NCBI GenBank assembly: GCA_005408345.1
Contig: SEMN01000012.1
Location: forward strand, 2,678,501 to 2,742,500
Source of the DNA: Macquaria australasica
Taxonomy: Eukaryota > Chordata > Actinopteri > Centrarchiformes > Percichthyidae
Reading direction: 5' to 3'
Length of the DNA: 64,000 nt
Shown here: piece after piece, positions 1 to 13,136 of the stretch
Position numbering within the stretch: position 1 is the stretch's first letter
How the letters are laid out: the number at the start of each line of letters is the position of its first letter
Program-made: the position numbers and the translations under genes
Notes under the pieces: generated by a model
What the model was told of the DNA's origin: nothing
Seen by the model: only the letters and a program-made list of their open reading frames with translations
Database searches by the model: none

Positions 1-57
1 ACTAGTTAAAATCAAGTCCTTTTTCAGACATACATTTGTTAATATGTGAAAAAATAT

Positions 58-800
58 AGAAAATGGTGGACAAGTACTGTACTTGAGTACAATTCTAAGG
101 TACTTGAGTATTTTTAACTGCTACGTTGTACTTCTACTGCACTACAGAGGTAAACATTATACTTTTTATTCAGCTACATTCATCTGACAGCTGTAGTTAC
201 TCTGAAGACTAAGATGGTACACACAAAACTGTATTGTTATAGATGAAACTACACACAGCAGAGGTGGAAGAAGATCCTTTATACAGCAAGTAAAGAAACA
301 ATGCAACAGTGAAAAAAAATACTAAAAGAAGTATCATCAGCAAAGTGTACTTATAGTGGATCAGAATTTCCCCTTACATTATAATATAGTATAGTGTCGG
401 ATTATTGTGTCAATTGACAGCAGTTTTCATAAAAATGTCACACATTCACTTGTTCCATCTTCTCAAAAGTAAGTATTTGGTGCTTTTTCTTGATTTTATA
501 TGATTGTAAATTGAATGTCTTTGGGTTTTGAACTGTTGGTTGAATAAAACAAGTATTTCAGACACCTCACTTTGGGCTCTGGTCAATTTTATGCTATTTT
601 CTAACATTTTATATACTAAAAGATTAATCAACTAATCCAAATAATAAATGACAGATTCATCACTATAGTTGCGGCCCTAAACATCATAGTTATAATAACG
701 TAATGCATGATGAGTACTTTTACTTTTGATACTTTAAGTATAATCTGCTGATAATACTTATTTACTTTTATGTAAGTGACATTTTAAATGCAGGAGTTTT
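58..800. repeat. teleost dispersed repeats: 'stepwise GTACTT' family flanking a 'GTTGCAGC' family copy
   Basis: 58-370 and 690-800 match a GTACTTGAGTA-type repeat also seen at 15.3, 41.1, 43.7 and 45.6 kb. Between them, about 440-690 is a plus-strand copy of the family ending in GTTGCGGCCCT, which also occurs in atl2 intron 1. Both are non-coding. Confidence 0.6.
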
Positions 801-1093
801 GCTTGCTATTAAGTAAAATATCTGAGCTCTTCCTCCAGTAAATTACCACGTGAGCGTGATCTTTGTCAACATTATTAATTGCGGGCCTGTAAAATAAAGA
901 CGATATAACACACAGACAACCTTCCTGACAAAACGTACATGCTGGGTTTACACAGCATGCAAAATATGCACAAGAAGACAAACTTGTGCACACACAAATA
1001 CACACACTCACACTTTCATTTGTCCACACACAAGCCAGTTTTGGTGTGAATTTTGTGTAATAAATACAGATTCAGCCAGACAGAAAGTGCCTG

Positions 1094-1131
<38 letters not shown>

Positions 1132-1555
1132 AGCAGTAATATCCTCCTACAGTGACTGACAGATGGCGTTCAGTGTTTGGCCGTAAATGTGCTCTCTGAG
1201 TGTTTGTCTGTGTGCCAGTCGCCTGTAGTTTGGAGACTCCCCGTGAGAGTCTAACTGTCCTGACACTGCTCAAAACCAACTGTCCTTGATTGTCAACCAT
1301 GGATGAACCGCAGCGTATGTGTGTGTGTATATATGTATGTGTTCGGTGGGTGTGTATGTGGTGGCCTTCTGGAGAGAGCGGAGCAGGCCAGGGGAGCAGA
1401 TGTTAATGGGAGAGATATATCTATCTAAATCTCTGGCCACCACATGCTTCAAATCTGCCCGGAGGAACAAGTCTCTCCGCAAGATGACATGGGGGAAACA
1501 GAGCAGGGGAACTTTTTTTTTTTTTCTTAAATATAGGAAACGGAGAGAAGCAAAG

Positions 1556-1601
<46 letters not shown>

Positions 1602-2784
1602 CAGCTCCGGGCCTGGCACAGTGCTGGGTGACAGTCCCCTCTCAGCGGGGAGAGTCGGGCGACAAAGTGAAACATGGTCGTGAGGAGAGCGAGCCACTGA
1701 CTGAAGCCAAGAACAGACAACACAAATAGAGAGATCAGACCACCTCTTTGTACGGTCCAGTCCAAAATGAAATAAAAACGTGTTTGATAATGTCCCTTCA
1801 CTGACAACAAAAACTGGGGATAAAAAAGTTCTGAAATGAAGGGAGTTTGAATGTGGACCAAGTTGTTTTGGCTCTGAAGGCAACATGACATCCTTCTGTG
1901 GTTGATACAGTAGATGTTTTCAGTGGTTGATGGTCATTAAAGCAGACAAATCTCACTTTGCCTTTGCCTGCCATGAAATTACTTTCATTGTGAACACTTT
2001 CAAACAGTATGTGACTTTTCAAGAGAGAGAATTTATCCATTGAGGTTTTACGTAAGCGATAATACATGGAGAAGTAATAGATAAGGTGCAGAAGAGTCTG
2101 TTATTTTCTATATCAGAACATCTCAGAGTGTATTATCAGGCTTATACCACAGCCACTTACCAAAGGCATAAAGGAAAGCTGTGTTCAAATCAACATCCAG
2201 TTTTTTAATTTTGTTTGTGGTCAGTTCGGTCAGGATAAATCCGTTTAATTACAGCTTGGGTCTTCTTTTTTTTTTTTTTGTAGCTTTCAGCATAATTTCT
2301 ATTGGTTTTAATAACATTGTACTCACAAAGTTAATTGCTGAGATTTGGAAATGTGGCAACATCGCTACAACAAAGTATGACAGGGCATGCAGGTTGTAAA
2401 CATACAAAAAGTTTAGCCAGATTATATACTGTACACTAAACCACTTTATTTGTAGGTAAAACTGAAAGTGAGCGCGCCTGTAATGCCAGTAGTCGCCCGT
2501 TGCATAGAAAAACCTGTGAGTGCAAGCAGGTCAAAGTTGATCCAGGAAGTCGGTCTGTAAACTGTGATAGATGTTTGCAATGGGCAGTTTGGATCATAAT
2601 TTTACCCACCATGTGTGTTTTCTCTTCTAAATAAGTTTGGCTAACCTGTTTGTAACCTGTCTGATAGACGCTCGTGTTTCTTGCCCCGTCTGCCTTCCTT
2701 TTTGCCGTGTTGCTGCATTCCCAGATCTAAGCTATAAACTTGGTGAAAAATAAGACCCAAGTTGTAATGAACTGGAAAATTATC
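801..2784. other. non-coding; two GT microsatellites
   Basis: Microsatellites at 1096-1130 and 1557-1600. ORFs crossing the second tract are repeat artefacts. Otherwise single-copy sequence with no exon-like signal. Confidence 0.6.
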
Positions 2785-2958
2785 CTTTAAAGGAATAGTT
2801 TGACGTTTTGGGAATTACTCATAATCCCGTTCTTGCCGAGATTTAGATGAGAAGATGGATACCACTCTCGTGTCTGCACGCTAAATATGAAGCTACAGCC
2901 AGGAGATGATTAGCTTAGCATAAAAACTGAAAACAGGGGGAAACAGCTAGTTGATCAG
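2785..2958 (+). repeat. teleost dispersed repeat ('AGGAATAGTTTGACGTTTTGGG' type)
   Basis: Begins with an AAAGGAATAGTTTGACG core and runs through GAAGCTACAGCCAGGAG to GGGGGAAACAGCTAG. I recognise this as a common short repeat in spiny-rayed fish. A fragment of similar sequence lies near 48610-48650 in the other orientation. Confidence 0.55.
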
Positions 2959-5278
2959 TGGGCTGTGAAAGTCCACATGAAGTCCAGACGCAAAGCAAGA
3001 CACAGTCTAACTGAAATATAACCAACAGTTTTGACTATTTTCAAATTTCAGCCTAGAAACAACATCCAAACATAATTTCTTTGACTTTTAAATGGTCTCG
3101 CACCTTTAACAAAAAGAGAACATTGCATTTAAAGTGAATGACTGGCTGTTTGCAATCACGTGTGGAGTGCAGATTTTCTTTCTTTTGTAATTGAACTAAA
3201 AAAAAAGAAGGATTCAAACAGGCCTTTGGGAATTGTACTAACATCTCTGTTGGCAGCAGTGTAAAACCAGACATTACACCCCTCCGACTCGAGGTACGTG
3301 GCTTGGCATCAGCCCACATTTACACCCTACAGCCAGGCTAACCTTCGCGTCTATCATGCATTAGTTGGCAGCAGGAGTAACATATACATTACACCTCTCT
3401 GCTCTCTCTCACTCTGTCCAGATGTTACTTCACTTCCGCCAGCTGACCTGATAAAAGTATATCTGAAAAGGCCTTCAACAAAGAAACTCAATCACCTTAA
3501 AGGTTTCTCTGAGGATTTCAAACCTTTTCATTACATTTCCTCTGTCTCAGAGTATGTGATCTGGCAGTGCTGTTAACCCAGGCGTTAGCCCGCTACCTAA
3601 CCCTCTCTGTGAGCTGGCGGTGATGTTGAAGCAGACATTAGCCTCCTCCCTCTGGCCTGGATTCAGCTGGCACGTTCAGACCTCATTGATGGTGCTGCCA
3701 GGCGGACTCCATCACAGTTGGTGATTTTGATCAATATCAACGTTAACAACACCCAGACAGCTTGTTGGAGAACAAACAAACATGTAAATAATGCGTCAAC
3801 ACGTTCTGACGTTCTGGACGGGGTGGTTATTGGTCGAGAGGTCAAAGAGAGATGCATTTATTTCACCTCAGAGATCAGTGTGTGTGTAGCTCGAACGTGT
3901 GTGTAACATGTATATTTCCATAACCGTTTGATTAAAAATAGTGACACTTAATGTCACTTCATGTTATTGTCTCTCTATGGGAAACTCACCTTTTAGGAGC
4001 CATTGAAAATACACCAAGAGGCATTTAATATTGTATGTGGATGCATAAAATGCAAATAAACATAAACTCCATGAACAATAAACAAGCCAGACCCATACAG
4101 ACCTGATGATAACATTTATGGTTTAATCTTCCAGTTTTTTGTTCTCAGCTTCCAACATTTCTTAGGTCACACATGGTCTCTCCATCTTACTGTAATAAAG
4201 GTTGCTGTGAAAACACTAGGGACGACGATGGAGATGGTCCAGGACTTTATTGTTCTTGGGCTTCATTTTGGTCCAGTCTGTTAATCTTCATCATCATCAT
4301 GAAATATTGTACAAGGTGAGGTAGGATCTACTCGTTGGCAAACCAGTCCTATGATCCATTTACTCCCCTGTTGTCAGGGTTGTACATCATTGTGTTCAAG
4401 AAAGAGTTATTGAAGCTCGCTAACTGACAGTTAACTTGATCGCTAATGGGACAATAAGTTCACACAGTTTATTTAAAAGATGTTCCATCGACTCCTTGTC
4501 TCTTAACTGTCTGCAGACCAATCCACCTTTGTTGAGCAGTTTATGCCTCAACGGAGGAGTTAGATAAAAGTGGGTGGGGCGATGTTAGCTAATAAGCTAC
4601 AATAGTTTCCTCCATTTTTGAATCTGGCTCTCCATTCCCTCAAAGGATGGCACTGTCAAAACAGCTTTCTATTGGTCAACAGCAAAAATCTGCTTGTCAA
4701 AAATCCAATCCCAATTCCAAAAAACAAAAACAAAGATGAACTCAAACTTTGCACAAATTTACTTACAAGTGAATCCACTGATGATGGCAATCACATTGGA
4801 ATTAATTGATTTCACCACAAAATGTTGCCGTTTTAAATAATGGTGTGATTGGATTTTTAGACTTACTCAAGTGTGCTTTTCAAAATGAGGCCTGTAACAT
4901 AAAATATTTGAACATTTTAATAATAATAAGCACATTTTTTTGCTGCTGCAGGAAAGTCATTGAGCAGGATCAACCAAAGAACAACAGCCCTGGAGCTGGA
5001 AAGGCATCAGTGCTACTCAAAGCAATGCAAAACCAGAAATTTAGGCTTTATCAAAAGCATCTCAGCACAAAGATCACTGATCAAAAATGATCTCACCATG
5101 TTGCTCAGAAGACAGCCAGCCCCGGCCAGTCCGCACCAGCTCCGCCTGGCAAGACTCAGCGGAGTGAACGCGGCCCCGGCGAGGAGAGGGAAACACACAG
5201 GGAAAGCACAGCTCTAATTATAAACAGGCATTATCATGGGTGTGAAACCAGAAGTGACAGCAGCAGTGGGCATCCACG
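2959..5278. other. non-coding, no recognised feature
   Basis: Single-copy AT-rich DNA. Only short scattered ORFs without paired splice signals or recognisable protein. Confidence 0.5.
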
Positions 5279-5300
5279 CACACACACACACACACGCACG

Positions 5301-5342
<42 letters not shown>

Positions 5343-5523
5343 CACACACACACATACACACGCACACACAAACAACGTCTGTATGGGCCAGAGTCATCAT
5401 ATGGACAAATCAAAACTGCTCTGGCTCAGTAATGTCTGGCAGATGTTAACGCTTTGTACTTAATGACTCCCTCAAGACCTCACCCAATCAGACAGGACAC
5501 AGTGATAGGCCGGGGGATCTGTC

Positions 5524-5587
<64 letters not shown>

Positions 5588-5821
5588 CAGTAGGAAGTGG
5601 TGTGGTAGAAACGATGATCTTTAAACTCATACATGTCATTAAACCTTGTTGAACATCTGTAATATCTGAATCTTATGTGTCTCAGTTTTAATCTGAGGTT
5701 TCAGATAAACCATTTAAAATGTCTGATGGTGTGTGCGTGTGTGTGATTGTGCGTGTGTGTGATTGTGTGTGTGTGTGTGTGAAAGAGAGACAGAAAGAGA
5801 GAGAGAGGGAGAGAGAGAGAG
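5279..5821. repeat. microsatellite cluster (CA, GT, then GT/GA)
   Basis: (CA)n with CG interruptions at 5279-5369, pure (TG)n at 5527-5584, and mixed GT then GA repeats at about 5728-5821. ORFs here are low-complexity His/Thr or Val/Cys strings. Confidence 0.9.
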
Positions 5822-7559
5822 GAACCCTTCTGTTACCAGAGAGTAATTTCATGCTTGACTACTGCATATTTCAAAGAATAACTAGATTTTTATTGCACAT
5901 CACAGCAAAGTTCTGTAAAATAAAACGATCAAACCAAACAAGGCATTTACAAATCTACTCTATGATGATTAAAGCAATGACAAGCTTGGTTGTTTTCTGT
6001 TGTTTCTTGAAGATAATTTTGGAGTTAGCTGTTCACATCTCCCCAAACTAATCTGAAGTTTAATAATTATCTCTTAGTGTTTTGTTTGCTTCTTTTGGAT
6101 GATTAACACGAACAGATTGTCACATTGTAGTGTAGTGGATATGGTCCTTTCTTCTTTTATGTTTATGGAAGAGTTTTTTTTTTATTGTTTCCCTTCTAAA
6201 TGATGAGGATAATAATGATTTGTGTTATGGAATAAATGGAATAAAATAAAGAAGAATATGGCAATGAATGTTTTGTGTCTTACCCCTCAGTACTGTCTAT
6301 CTATGTTCCCGTGTGGTGTCATACAACTGCGCTATGTGTCTTGAGATTGTGGTGTGACTTGAAATTTTATATCGTGGCTCCAGTTCGGTCATTATCCTGA
6401 CAACGTTCTCCCGAAACAGTGCCAACGGGCCGCATGTCCTTGCATATAAATCTTGCTATCTTATTGGTGATGGCCTTTTTACGAGATTCTGGCGAAGGTC
6501 CTGAGGATGAGTGAGGCCAAAAGTAGGCAGTGGGACGAGGTTGTGCAGCTGACGTTGCGCCACTTGTTTCTGGTGCCTCTGAGTCCTCAGATTAGTTGTC
6601 ATTGTAGAGTAAGGCAGCCATATCTTTGTTTTTTGTCTTTTTAACTTTGTCATCTGCGGCGTGAAACCAAAAATACTTCCCACACACTGCTTCTTACATG
6701 TTTTAGGGTCGTGATGATCTGATCAGCACAGCTTTGCTCGCTAGTGTCCTCCTCCATTTTGATTTATTAGCTTAGCTTATAAGTCAATAGGGTGTTCAAT
6801 AAATAGGTCAAGCTGAGAGTGAATCTGAGGCTAAAGATCTAGTCAAAGGTCTGTTGTGTTTATAGACTGTAAGTTTTGAATTCAAACAGGTCATTACAGT
6901 TCAAATCTTACATTTCTCCCCACGTTTCAATAAAAGTTTGAATTTCGAATAAAAAGTAACAGCTCTAAAATATAAAAGTATCATGTATTGTTTTGAAGTT
7001 AAAGCCAAATTTCTGCATGAGAATATATCAAATATATACATTCATTTACCATACAGTCAGTATATGTTGATAAAACACACATACACACACTCCTGCTCTG
7101 TAAAAAGTAGTGAAAGTAGCTTTGTGCAGCAATCTTTCTCTCTAGTACACAATGTCATAAAAGCAGCAGTGCTCTGATTTGCTATATTGAAAATGTCAGC
7201 AGCAGCAGATGCTGTGCTAATAGCCACTGGATGCTGCACTGGAATCTAGCAGCTGGTAACCATGACACTAACTACCACCAGGGAGAATGGCCAAGCTATC
7301 CACAACCCTGTTGCAGTCGAGTAGCAGTACACAACACTTCATCACAGTTTTTTGGGGCAATGCGGTACATAAGCCTTTATACTTGCTGAGCAAAATGGCT
7401 TAACGGGGGGTTTTAGCAGAGACCAAGCTGAAGAGAAAGTTAGTTTTTATGGGGAAAACAGGCTTTGTTGTAGTCAGATTTGCAGCAGAAGCAGAGATAG
7501 TGTATTTTAAATTATTTTTTATCCTACACATTCTTCTTCCATGTCAAAACCTGCTGCCT
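5822..7559. other. non-coding, no recognised feature
   Basis: AT-rich single-copy sequence. No paired exon signals were found on either strand. Confidence 0.45.
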
Positions 7560-7903
7560 ACGTTACCCACAATGCAACGTGACTGCCGACAGTTTGGTTA
7601 GAGATTTTATGCTAGTAGTGGCTAATATCGCCCCGAGTGCTAGCCTCAAGCAGAGACGAGGAGTGGGCTACAGAGGTCTGGTAAGATCACTTCTTTCTAA
7701 CTCTACACCCCCTGATTTGTTTCATTTTCAAACTTTTAGTCTTCAGCCCCAAGTGATGTCACTTGAGGCAATTCATCTGATTTTGCGCAGCTCCCTCTGG
7801 AGCCACAAAAGGTGTTATAGAACTTTTTTCACGTATGTGGTAGTACTAATCAACACCTGTAAACAGACTTTGATGTGTGAAATCGGTGGAGTTCCCCTTT
7901 AAC
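7560..7903 (+). repeat. probable dispersed repeat ending in GTGGAGTTCCCCTTTA
   Basis: Contains GATGTCACTTGAGGCAA and CAGCTCCCTCTGGAGCC, segments I associate with a teleost interspersed repeat. Its left end may extend to about 7190. Terminal repeats were not found. Confidence 0.4.
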
Positions 7904-10900
7904 TTTGGCTAGATCGATCACAGAATCATATCTGGTTCAAAAATCTGGTTAAAAAAGTAAAAAGGGATCTAAAGAGATCAACTGAAAACACAAGCAGCCA
8001 GCATGCTAACCTCTCAAAATTCTTAAAAACTGTTGTAACATGTGCAAAAAAAAAAAAAAAAAAGCTCACCGAGAGGAAAAGTTGCCCTCAGGAAATACAC
8101 CAACACCTGAGCACTGTCGCTTTCTGATGCCCCACCAAGAGCTGTCACTCGTCCCCACCCCACCCCCTGTTCCTCCCCACCTTTCTCCGTCTGTCCGTCA
8201 AACAGGAAGAGCGCCTTTCCCCCCCTCCATCTGTTATCATCTCCCCTTCTCTACAAGTGCTGGGGGGTCGGTGGGGGCCGTCCACAGGCTGGTCATCCCG
8301 TTAGAGGCCTATTAACAGTCCCTGGGCTCTCTGCTGGGGCCTACTGGAGAGAAATCCATATCAATACCTGTCTGTTATGCCTCCCACCGCTAGACACAGC
8401 CAGGCTGCCTGCCTGGTACAGACAGCACTGCATGGGCCTCCTGTCGAGACAGAGAGAGGATGGGGTTTCAATGCAAGTGTGGCACTTGAGTGCGGACCTC
8501 CTGTCAGTCCTCCTGTTGCACTGATGGACCTAAGTAGACAATGCAGAGTTTGAAAAGGCACACTTCCTAGTCCTGTTGGTGTCTTTAATACCATCAGTTG
8601 TCTCTTTGAATCACATCTGGCCTGCAGAGTTTACAGCATGCAGCTTCCTCCAACAAGCCGAGAGAAAGGAGGCCACAGAGGTAAAGAGAAAGTGGGTGAA
8701 GGCACCACCAGACTTTGAATATTTTCTGTCTCTATCTACTCACGCTTTCCTTTGTTTAGTTTTGCTGTCCTGTGAAAAATGTCATGTTTCAGAGTCAGAC
8801 TGCAGCTGACAGTAACTCTGTTTTAAACTTTTAACTTTGTTGGTGCCCGCTACGGTCGTCATATGCAGCAATACCAGAACGATCCAGGAGCAAGAGAGAC
8901 CACCGATGACTGAAATTTCTAAAAAGCCACTTTCCACTGCTGGCAAAATCACATAAATCACTAACAATGATTAATGAACCTCCATGCTCACAATATTTAT
9001 TTCTATTTTATTGTGGAAATTAATTTTTACTAACATTGTTTGTCAAGCTAATGTCGTATTTAAAACAATTCCACGTGTTGAGTTTCAAAGTTCATTCTTG
9101 ACCTTGGAAACAGCAGTTGACAAAACAATCTCAAGGTCCATTTAGTAGCAGTTCTGGGGCTTCTGATCATATCATATGATCTTCCTCAGCACAGTACATG
9201 TTTAAATTTCCAGCACCTAACAACTACTTCTCATGACTGTTGGCTTAAAGCTGAATATTAGAGTTTGAGTAAATCTGATCATCTACAACTCCACGACAAC
9301 TGGTTAACTCCATCTACTGATGAAGAACATGTAATGTGATTAAAAGCTCCAGAACACCAACTAGAGTGACTATTGTACTCTGATTTGTGTCTTTATTATT
9401 AGTGTAATAATAAAAATACTTACACTTCAACTGACACTTCAAATGCTTTGAGTGCTTCAACTTGACCTGTAACTCTCATACAACATTTCATAAGAAAATA
9501 ATTAACATTTTAAAACATTTTAGCCTGTTCTGACCTGCAACACAAGCAAGCACACTTAAATTTCCCTCAGATAATTTTGGCTTTTCTAGTTTTTATAGAT
9601 AGTGGCTGATAGCATGAAAAGGGAAACCACAATGTGTAAAAGGTGCTAACAACAGCTTTCTCCCAGTTTCTCTTTCTGGAAAACATCTAGAAAACCTGTT
9701 AGCAGTTACCAACCACACAGTGATAAAGCTTTTTTAATTTCTTAAATTTAAAGTTACTTTAATTATTGATAATAGTACCGTTAATATGAAATAAAAATCA
9801 CTAACAATCACATGCCTCCAAATCCAGCCACCCGGACCAATCAGAGCCTTTCTTCCGTCTAATCCGTCATATTAGTAGGAAGTTTAAAACAAACATGTCG
9901 TGTGCGTCCATCTGTCTTGATGTTAGCAGAGAATAGAGGTCTGTTTCCTCATTAGCAGCTTATTAACAGCCCCGGCCCAGCAGAGAGCACTCTCCCTGGA
10001 GGACAGGGGCCCAGGGGGAGGGCATTCGAATGGCAGGGAGTGCTTTGTTTCTGGGTCTGGCCTCCCAGACCGGCCCCCTGTCCAAGCCTGCCCAGGGGAC
10101 GCTGTGTTATGCATGGAGAGGATAAGGAGAGCCAGAGGAGAGGGACGGAGAGAGGAGGAGAAGGAAGGATGGAGAGGGGAGGAGATGGAAAAGGAGAGTT
10201 GACTGGAGGTCATCCATCAAACCTGCTGTCAATTTTCCCACCTCCTGCAGAGACACAGAGAAAAGGAAAGCGATAGATTAAATACTGCCGGTATAAAACC
10301 AGACCTAAACAATTTAGAGTCAAACTGACATTTCTTTTTTTTTGATCTACTAAGTCAGCATATACTGTATGTCCTTGGTGTTTGTTTTGACTTATTCGGC
10401 CAAATTGTAATTACCAAAAAGAAGAAATGTAAGTTTAATTTGATAGTGCTCCCCACATTAGAGTTTTCCAGGGGTGTGAATTTGGCAGTACTGTAATTTG
10501 ATTGGTCCAATATGTAAAAGGGGCGGGCACTAAAAATAGTATGTTACTCCGTTACTCGAGGCTACATTAGCTACTACTACCATATCACACCTGAATCTCC
10601 AACCGAACTGTCGCCGGTCAAGTTACATTGTGGAAATGAAGAATTTGAGTCTAACAATGTTTTAGGAGTGCAATGCTACATTGGTGGAATACTCTATGAT
10701 GCACTATGTGGGCTCGTTAAATTAGGGCAAAACTGTCTGGGGCTATGGCATATAGTAGTCGGTAGCACATCACAGAACAACGCAGCAACGCCAGCCCTCA
10801 AATGTCGATTTTATCCTCTTTTGATAAATGAAAATTATGCACAAGAGCTGCAATATCATTTTAGTTTTTATTTCTTTACACAAAAGGGAGAAGAATTTAG

Positions 10901-10908
10901 ATTTCAGT
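7904..10908. other. non-coding; two G/C-rich candidate conserved islands
   Basis: Poly-A at 8046-8063. About 8280-8400 and 9920-10110 are non-repetitive G/C-rich islands that stand out from the background and share a TTAACAG(T/C)CCC core. No exon signal. Confidence 0.35.
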
Positions 10909-11085
10909 TCATCCATCCATCCATCCGTCCATTATGTATATACCCTTATCCTTAGAGGGTCGTGGGGGGCTGGAGGCGATCCCAGCTGAAATTGGGCAAG
11001 AGGCGGGGTACACCCAGGACAGGTCGCCAGTCAGTCACAGGGATGACACATAGAGACAGACAAACATTCACACTCACAGTCACAC
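10909..11085 (+). mobile_element. LINE/SINE 3' tail (CATCCATCC then GGGGGGCTGGAG type)
   Basis: ATCC repeats, then GGTCGTGGGGGGCTGGAG, GGGCAAGAGGCGGGGTACACCC and GGTCGCCAGTC. This is a very common fish retroposon tail, probably of an L2/CR1-like LINE. No ORF remains. Confidence 0.65.
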
Positions 11086-13092
11086 CTTCAGTTCAACGTT
11101 AAGGATTTAATAAATGTGTTCTCATGTTTATTTTGCCCGTTGAACCACCCCAATGGCTGTGACGCCACCTTTAAGAGAGGATGAAGCACTTTTCTGAGCT
11201 GCTATTTGTCCCCAGATTTGAATAACACATCTGTTCAGTGTGTGTTTGTGCCAGCACAGACATGTATTGACCTCAGACCAGAGCTGGACCCTGCAGGTCA
11301 CGTGGTATTTGTTCGGTGTGTATAGGCGAATGGGAAAACAGGATTCAGGTCTCTGTTGATCACACCCATGCAGTGCCCATCTGTCCAGCATGCGATACTG
11401 TACATGTAAGAACACAGATGCAATACATACAGTATGACAATAGACACACTGGAGCACATATGTTCATACATATACACATATTCTTACACAAGTTTGAAAA
11501 CACTCACATGGCCAGCTTCCCATTTTAACACAGAAAACACCATATTCCACTAGTTAACCATCTAATTATACAGTCATCCTCGTATTTACAGTATTGTAGA
11601 AGTGAAAGGCAAGATGACACAAACTGGCAGTTCCTCACAGTGCTTTACCGGTCTCTGTGAGGCAGCTGGTTAGCAGAGGGCCTGAGTAGGAGGAGGGAAC
11701 TGGCAACAGCTGTTGGAATGAATGTGAGTATTTAAACACAAGTCCTCCAGAGGCTCCATGTTCGGAAACAATTACCTGAAGCTTTATATTGCAGCGCGAT
11801 GAAGAAAACAAGATGAAAAAGAGGAGACGTGGGAGTAAAAGATGGCACAAAATAGTTTCTGAAACAACAAGTCCAAATTAAACAACAAAATAAGCAGTCT
11901 GTAACTGGCCTTTAGATGAACACAGAAGCATTGTCTGATCTGAAAATCTCGGATGACATAATTTGTCAGTGCCATCAGTGCGATTGCGGTCATGGAAAAT
12001 AAATATTGACTATTGGTTGGAAACGGGTCCAATGTTTCGTTGACCCGTCCATCCACGCATCCCTCCTCCCTACACGGACTTTGTCGCTCTACGACTTCCT
12101 CCTTTGCTCCCGTCATAATGACGACAGCCACTAGGGGGCTTTCTCACTTGAACGTGAACGTGTAGTTTTGGGGAACTTGCTGAAACAACTCATGCTGTCA
12201 TTCTTCTTGGGTGGCCAGTCGTCTGTAAAATACTTTGTGTATATTGAGTTAATAAGATAAAACTGTTTATAAGAAACATAGTTTGAGTTTATTCCAACTT
12301 TACTTTTTGTTCCTGCTCGCTACCCCTCTCTCTAACCACTCTCCTCCTCCCCCACTCTTCTGCAGGCCACCCTTCTCTTCCCAGCCTGCTTTGCGGGCCC
12401 GGAGGCGCCAGCCGCACCCTGTCCCGTGCAGTCTCCTGCCGTCCCCGCTGAAGACCGTGAAATCGGCATGATTAATAATTATAATTATTGGCAAACGTGC
12501 CAGCTGCTCAGTGGCAATGGGCACCTCTGATTTATGGTTCTGTAAACGCAAACAGTCATTGTCCATATTCAGAGAAGAAAGGAGTGAAGGCAGGAGGGGA
12601 GACGGAGGCAGACGGGGAGTTTTGGACGCCTGCCCTCAAAATATGATTTTATCTTCGGAAGTCAGCAGCCCTGTCCTACAGGCATTGTCCTCCGTCCCTC
12701 CCTCCTTGCTTCCAACCATTCGTCTCTTGTTCTGCCCATGCTCCTCACCTAGTCTGTGCTCCATGGAGCATTGCTTTTTGATCTCAGTGGGCTTCAAAGG
12801 AGTCTGGGGCCACAGGGTTTCAAGCATTGTGCACGCAGACTGCTGGCTTTATGAACAGCCCATCGTTAGCATTGTATTACCATGGTCTTAGCGCTTAGTG
12901 TTGAGGTGTATGTCCACAAAGCTGCACACAGGGGTTAAGGACAATTAATGATTTAGAAGAAAAGTAAAGATAAATCATCAATTATCTGGGCATAATTAGA
13001 TTTTCCTGATCCAATAATAAACTGGAATACAACCAGGAGTCTGTCACAAAGTAGACAATGCTGACGTGGAGTTTGCACTTCTTATTTGTGTT

Positions 13093-13136
<44 letters not shown>

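Noticed and set aside
1319..1891. Overlapping open frames on both strands
   Set aside because: Both run through the (GT)n tract at 1557-1600 and owe their length to it.
5279..5584. Short regularly spaced repeats that might suggest a CRISPR array
   Set aside because: Simple CA/GT microsatellites in a vertebrate genome, with no spacers.
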